33,514 nucleotides of DNA, taken from NCBI GenBank assembly GCA_964453915.1, contig CAYVPW010000011.1, forward strand, positions 1 through 33,514, written 5' to 3'. Positions within the stretch are counted from its first letter, which is position 1, and each line of letters begins with the position of its first letter. The position numbers and the translations under genes were made by a program. Below, piece by piece: positions 31,049 to 33,514 of this stretch. The notes beneath the pieces were generated by a model. It saw only the letters and a program-made list of their open reading frames with translations, had not been told where the DNA came from and ran no database searches. This stretch comes from UBA1259 sp964453915. GTDB lineage: Bacteria > Bacillota > Clostridia > Christensenellales > Borkfalkiaceae.

Positions 31049-31083
31049 AGCAAAACCGCCCGCTTTTTACGGGTGGTTTTGCT
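31049..31083 (-). other. Strong intercistronic hairpin between nfnB and hydC
   Basis: A 13-bp stem with one G-T pair (31049-31061 / 31071-31083) and a 9-base loop. On the minus strand it is followed by AACTTATAAAAAA with no T tract, so it is not a standard terminator. It could set the nfn/hyd message ratio by processing or 3'-end protection. Confidence 0.6.
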
Positions 31084-31089
31084 TTCGTT

Positions 31090-32472
31090 TTATTTATTTA
31101 AATATTCGTCTATCGCTTTGGCTGCGGTTTTACCTGCGCCCATTGCTAAAATAACGGTTGCCGCTCCGGTCACGGCATCTCCGCCGGCATATACAGCCTG
31201 AACGGAAGTCGCTCCGTTTTCGTCCGTGATTATTCCGCCGTGATTATTTACTTCCAACCCCTTGGTCGTAGACTTTATTAGCGGGTTTGGAGAAGTTCCC
31301 AACGCCATAATAATAACGTCTGCTTCTATATCGAACTCGCTGTTTTCTATTGCAACGGGACGGCGTCTTCCGGAAGCGTCCGGTTCGCCTAGTTCCATCT
31401 TTATGCAAGTACAGGATTTTGCCCAACCGTTTTCGTCCCCGTTTATTCTTACAGGGTTGGTTAAAAGGTCAAATTGTATTCCTTCTTCCATTGCGTGCTC
31501 AACTTCTTCTTTTCTGGCGGGAAGTTCGTCTAACGTTCTTCTGTAAACTATATGCACGTCTCCACCCAAGCGTTTAGCGCATCTTGCAGCGTCCATAGCA
31601 ACGTTTCCGCCACCGACTACGACTACATTTTTACCGCGCTTTATGGGCGTGGTTGCATCTTCTTTATAAGCTTTCATAAGATTGATACGCGTTAAAAACT
31701 CGTTAGCGGAAAACACGCCGTTAAGGTTTTCTCCTGCAATCTTCATAAACTTAGGAAGACCTGCGCCAGAACCGATAAATACAGCCTTAAATCCATATTC
31801 TTCTATCAATTCTTCTACAGATAAAACCTTGCCTATTACCATATCGGTTTCTATCTTTACGCCTAAGTCTTTTAAGGTGTCTATTTCTTTTTGAACTATC
31901 GTTTTAGGCAATCTAAACTCCGGAATACCGTAAACCAAAACGCCGCCTGCCAAGTGGAAGGCTTCAAACACGGTCACTTCGTATCCTTTTTTTGCTAAAT
32001 CGCCGGCACAAGTAAGTCCGGAAGGACCTGAGCCTATTACCGCCACCTTCATTCCGTTTGATTGCGGTTTTACGGGCTTGTCTTTGCAATGTTCGTTATG
32101 ATAATCCGCAACGAATCTCTCAAGTCTGCCGATAGCAACGGGCTCTCCTTTTATTCCTCTAACGCAATATTTTTCGCACTGTGTTTCTTGAGGGCAAACT
32201 CTTCCGCATACTGCGGGAAGAGAAGAAGACTGTGATATAATTTGATACGCGCCCTCAAAATCTTTCTCTTTTACTTTTGCTATAAATTCAGGAATACGAA
32301 CCATAACGGGGCAACCGTTCATACAGGGCTTGTTTTTGCAGTTTAAGCACCTTTCCGCTTCGTTTACCGCCTGTTCTTCGGTATATCCCAACGCTACTTC
32401 GTTAAAATTTTTATTTCTTACGTCCGCGTCTTGATGGGGCATAGGATTTTTATTTAAGGACATATTAGGCAT
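31090..32472 (-). CDS. nfnB: NADPH-binding subunit NfnB of ferredoxin:NADP+ oxidoreductase (GltD-like)
   Basis: The protein has 460 residues. The N-terminal helical domain binds two [4Fe-4S] clusters (Cys42/45/50/54 and Cys89/93/99/103 motifs). The FAD site follows at VIGSGPSGL (146-153) with FEAFHLAGG and YGIPEFRLPK. The NADP site is VVVGGGNVAMDAAR, and the C-terminal YAGGDAVTGAATVILAMG completes the FAD fold. The same fold occurs in the glutamate synthase small subunit. The pairing with an NfnA-type partner one base away, and the absence of a large glutamate synthase subunit, favour NfnB. With NfnA it couples NADH and NADPH to ferredoxin by flavin-based bifurcation. It has a GGAGG ribosome-binding site. 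Confidence 0.92.
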   Translation of the reverse strand: MPNMSLNKNPMPHQDADVRNKNFNEVALGYTEEQAVNEAERCLNCKNKPCMNGCPVMVRIPEFIAKVKEKDFEGAYQIISQSSSLPAVCGRVCPQETQCEKYCVRGIKGEPVAIGRLERFVADYHNEHCKDKPVKPQSNGMKVAVIGSGPSGLTCAGDLAKKGYEVTVFEAFHLAGGVLVYGIPEFRLPKTIVQKEIDTLKDLGVKIETDMVIGKVLSVEELIEEYGFKAVFIGSGAGLPKFMKIAGENLNGVFSANEFLTRINLMKAYKEDATTPIKRGKNVVVVGGGNVAMDAARCAKRLGGDVHIVYRRTLDELPARKEEVEHAMEEGIQFDLLTNPVRINGDENGWAKSCTCIKMELGEPDASGRRRPVAIENSEFDIEADVIIMALGTSPNPLIKSTTKGLEVNNHGGIITDENGATSVQAVYAGGDAVTGAATVILAMGAGKTAAKAIDEYLNK

Positions 32473-32473
32473 T

Positions 32474-33316
32474 TTATTTTACCTCCTTTTTGAAAAGGTT
32501 GCACGTTTCTTCGTATTTGTGTCTTTCCCACTCTTTATAACTTGCTCCGCGCTTCATCGCTTCGTCAAAATCCACTAAGTGCCCGTCAAATTCAGGTCCG
32601 TCTACGCAAGCGAACTTAGTTTCTCCGCCAACGGTAAGCCTGCACCCGCCGCACATTCCCGTTCCGTCTATCATAACGGGGTTCATACTTACTACCGTTT
32701 TTACGCCGTACTCTTTGGTGAGTTTACAAATAAACTTCATCATTATAACGGGGCCTATGGCAATTACTTCATCGTATTTTTCGCCGCTTTCGATAAGATT
32801 TTTAAGTGCGTCCGTGACCAAACCTTTAGTGCCTGCGGTTCCGTCGTCACTCATCAAAACGTATTTATCTGAAACAGCCTTGAATTCGTCTTCTAAAATA
32901 ACTAAATCCTTGCATCTGAACCCTACGATAGAATGTACTTCACAACCTTGTTCGTGCAATTTTTTTGCAACGGGATACGCTATTGCGCAACCTACGCCGC
33001 CACCTACTACCGCAACCTTTTTAAGCCCTTCTGTGTGAGTAGCGTTTCCTAGCGGACCAACGAAATCCGCAACACTGTCCCCCACGTTTAAGGTGTTAAG
33101 GGTGTAAGTTGTTGCACCTACGATTTGAAAAATAACGGCAACCGTTCCCTTTTCTCTATCGTAATCCGCAACGGTTAAAGGAATTCTTTCCCCGTCTTCC
33201 GTAGCCCTTATTATAACGAATTGCCCCGCTTCCGCTTTTTTAGCAACAAACGGTGCATAAACGTCTATCCGAGTCACGGTAGGATTAAGTACTTTTTTAT
33301 CAACGATTTTAAACAT
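32474..33316 (-). CDS. nfnA: NADH-binding subunit NfnA of ferredoxin:NADP+ oxidoreductase (PyrK-like)
   Basis: The protein has 280 residues. The ferredoxin-reductase-like FAD domain (about 1-98) includes RIPLTVADYD. The NAD-binding domain (about 99-205) has VAVVGGGVGCAIAYPVAKKL. The C-terminal [2Fe-2S] motif DGTGMCGGCRLTVGGETKFACVDG carries Cys222, Cys225 and Cys237 and an Asp in place of a fourth Cys, as known for this family. Together with NfnB it forms the Nfn complex that balances NADH, NADPH and reduced ferredoxin in anaerobes. It leads the nfnAB-hydCBA cluster, with a sigma-A promoter at 33386-33414 and AAGGAG before the ATG. Confidence 0.93.
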   Translation of the reverse strand: MFKIVDKKVLNPTVTRIDVYAPFVAKKAEAGQFVIIRATEDGERIPLTVADYDREKGTVAVIFQIVGATTYTLNTLNVGDSVADFVGPLGNATHTEGLKKVAVVGGGVGCAIAYPVAKKLHEQGCEVHSIVGFRCKDLVILEDEFKAVSDKYVLMSDDGTAGTKGLVTDALKNLIESGEKYDEVIAIGPVIMMKFICKLTKEYGVKTVVSMNPVMIDGTGMCGGCRLTVGGETKFACVDGPEFDGHLVDFDEAMKRGASYKEWERHKYEETCNLFKKEVK

Positions 33317-33338
33317 CTTTTCTCCTTTTTACTCAAAC

Positions 33339-33354
33339 ACAAATAAATATTTGT
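33339..33354. promoter_or_regulatory. Inverted repeat in the nfnA leader, candidate operator
   Basis: ACAAATA-AA-TATTTGT is a perfect 7-base inverted repeat about 25-40 bases downstream of the predicted start. A redox regulator such as Rex would be a logical candidate, but the repeat is not a good match to TTGTGAA-N4-TTCACAA. Confidence 0.35.
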
Positions 33355-33385
33355 TTTTTGAGAAAATATTTTACTTAACCGTTAC

Positions 33386-33414
33386 ATTTTAACACGCTTT
33401 TTACGATATTTCAA
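33386..33414 (-). promoter_or_regulatory. Sigma-A promoter of the nfn-hyd cluster
   Basis: TTGAAA (33409-33414), 17 bases, TAAAAT (33386-33391) on the minus strand, with a start near 33379 and a leader of about 62 bases. Confidence 0.75.
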
Positions 33415-33470
33415 GACCTTTTAAGCTTTTTCTTTTTATTTGGTTTTTTTTATAAAAAAAATTTAAACTA

Positions 33471-33499
33471 TTGACTAAAAAAAGAAAAAATGTTATAAT
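33471..33499 (+). promoter_or_regulatory. Sigma-A promoter reading out of the right edge
   Basis: TTGACT (33471-33476), a 17-base A-rich spacer and TATAAT (33494-33499) on the plus strand, with a start near 33506. It is divergent from nfnA and must serve a gene beyond the window. Confidence 0.88.
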
Positions 33500-33514
33500 A
33501 ATTTTACCATAAAG

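Noticed and set aside
31049..31083. Intrinsic terminator after nfnB
   Set aside because: The stem is strong but the coding strand has no T tract after it, so it is recorded as a hairpin of unknown role.
1..33514. CRISPR array, insertion sequence or prophage
   Set aside because: No regularly spaced repeats, transposase, integrase or phage genes were seen anywhere in the window.

Overview
The window looks like a chromosomal segment of an anaerobic, endospore-forming, AT-rich Firmicute of clostridial type. The evidence is spoVT and spoIIE, an electron-bifurcating [FeFe] hydrogenase (HydABC) next to an NfnAB transhydrogenase, meso-diaminopimelate dehydrogenase, and strong Shine-Dalgarno sequences with consensus sigma-A promoters. 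No phage, IS element or CRISPR array was found. Nearly everything is on the minus strand. The exceptions are spoIIE and a strong promoter that reads out of the right edge.

Layout, left to right. 1-3009: a polyamine-type ABC transporter operon read leftward (XRE-cupin regulator, an ATPase with a doubled TOBE region, PotB, start of PotC), behind a perfect sigma-A promoter with a candidate operator. 3010-4093: non-coding, with a remnant of a secreted or surface-type protein gene between two terminators and a cluster of inverted repeats. 4094-14092: a glycolysis / protein-export / trans-translation block, read leftward as pgk-tpiA-(PHP phosphatase)-gpmI-secG-rnr-smpB-(metY-metA)-ssrA. This is close to the order known from Bacillus and Clostridium, but gap and eno are absent and a PHP gene and two methionine genes are inserted. 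The tmRNA gene (4094-4448) is a non-coding gene recognisable from both ends and its tag frame. 14202-18133: a Na/Pi cotransporter, TrmL, a nitrilase-fold protein without catalytic residues, and DusB. 18114-20066: spoVT followed by a YabM/SpoVB-type flippase, with a sigma-G-like promoter built into a terminator hairpin. 20102-22290: a ComEC-like metallo-hydrolase and diaminopimelate dehydrogenase. 22498-24795: spoIIE on the plus strand. 24888-26762: tRNA-Leu(GAG), a lytic transglycosylase and a double-SIS sugar isomerase/deaminase. 26963-33316: nfnA-nfnB-hydC-hydB-hydA, which would couple NADH, NADPH, ferredoxin and H2.

How they work together. The metabolic genes describe fermentative glycolysis whose reducing equivalents leave as H2 through HydABC and are balanced with NADPH through Nfn. 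MetA carries Glu111, the acetyl-CoA specificity residue, which fits the adjacent O-acetylhomoserine sulfhydrylase MetY. RNase R, SmpB and tmRNA together make the ribosome-rescue set.

The most interesting points are regulatory or architectural: the terminator/promoter overlap before spoVT; several start codons without a Shine-Dalgarno directly behind terminator hairpins (rnr, the PHP gene, the lytic transglycosylase); the apparent nitrilase pseudoenzyme; the duplicated TOBE domain; and the unusual tmRNA tag ending in AYAA. I see no convincing wholly new multi-gene system. All calls are by eye; no database search was run.
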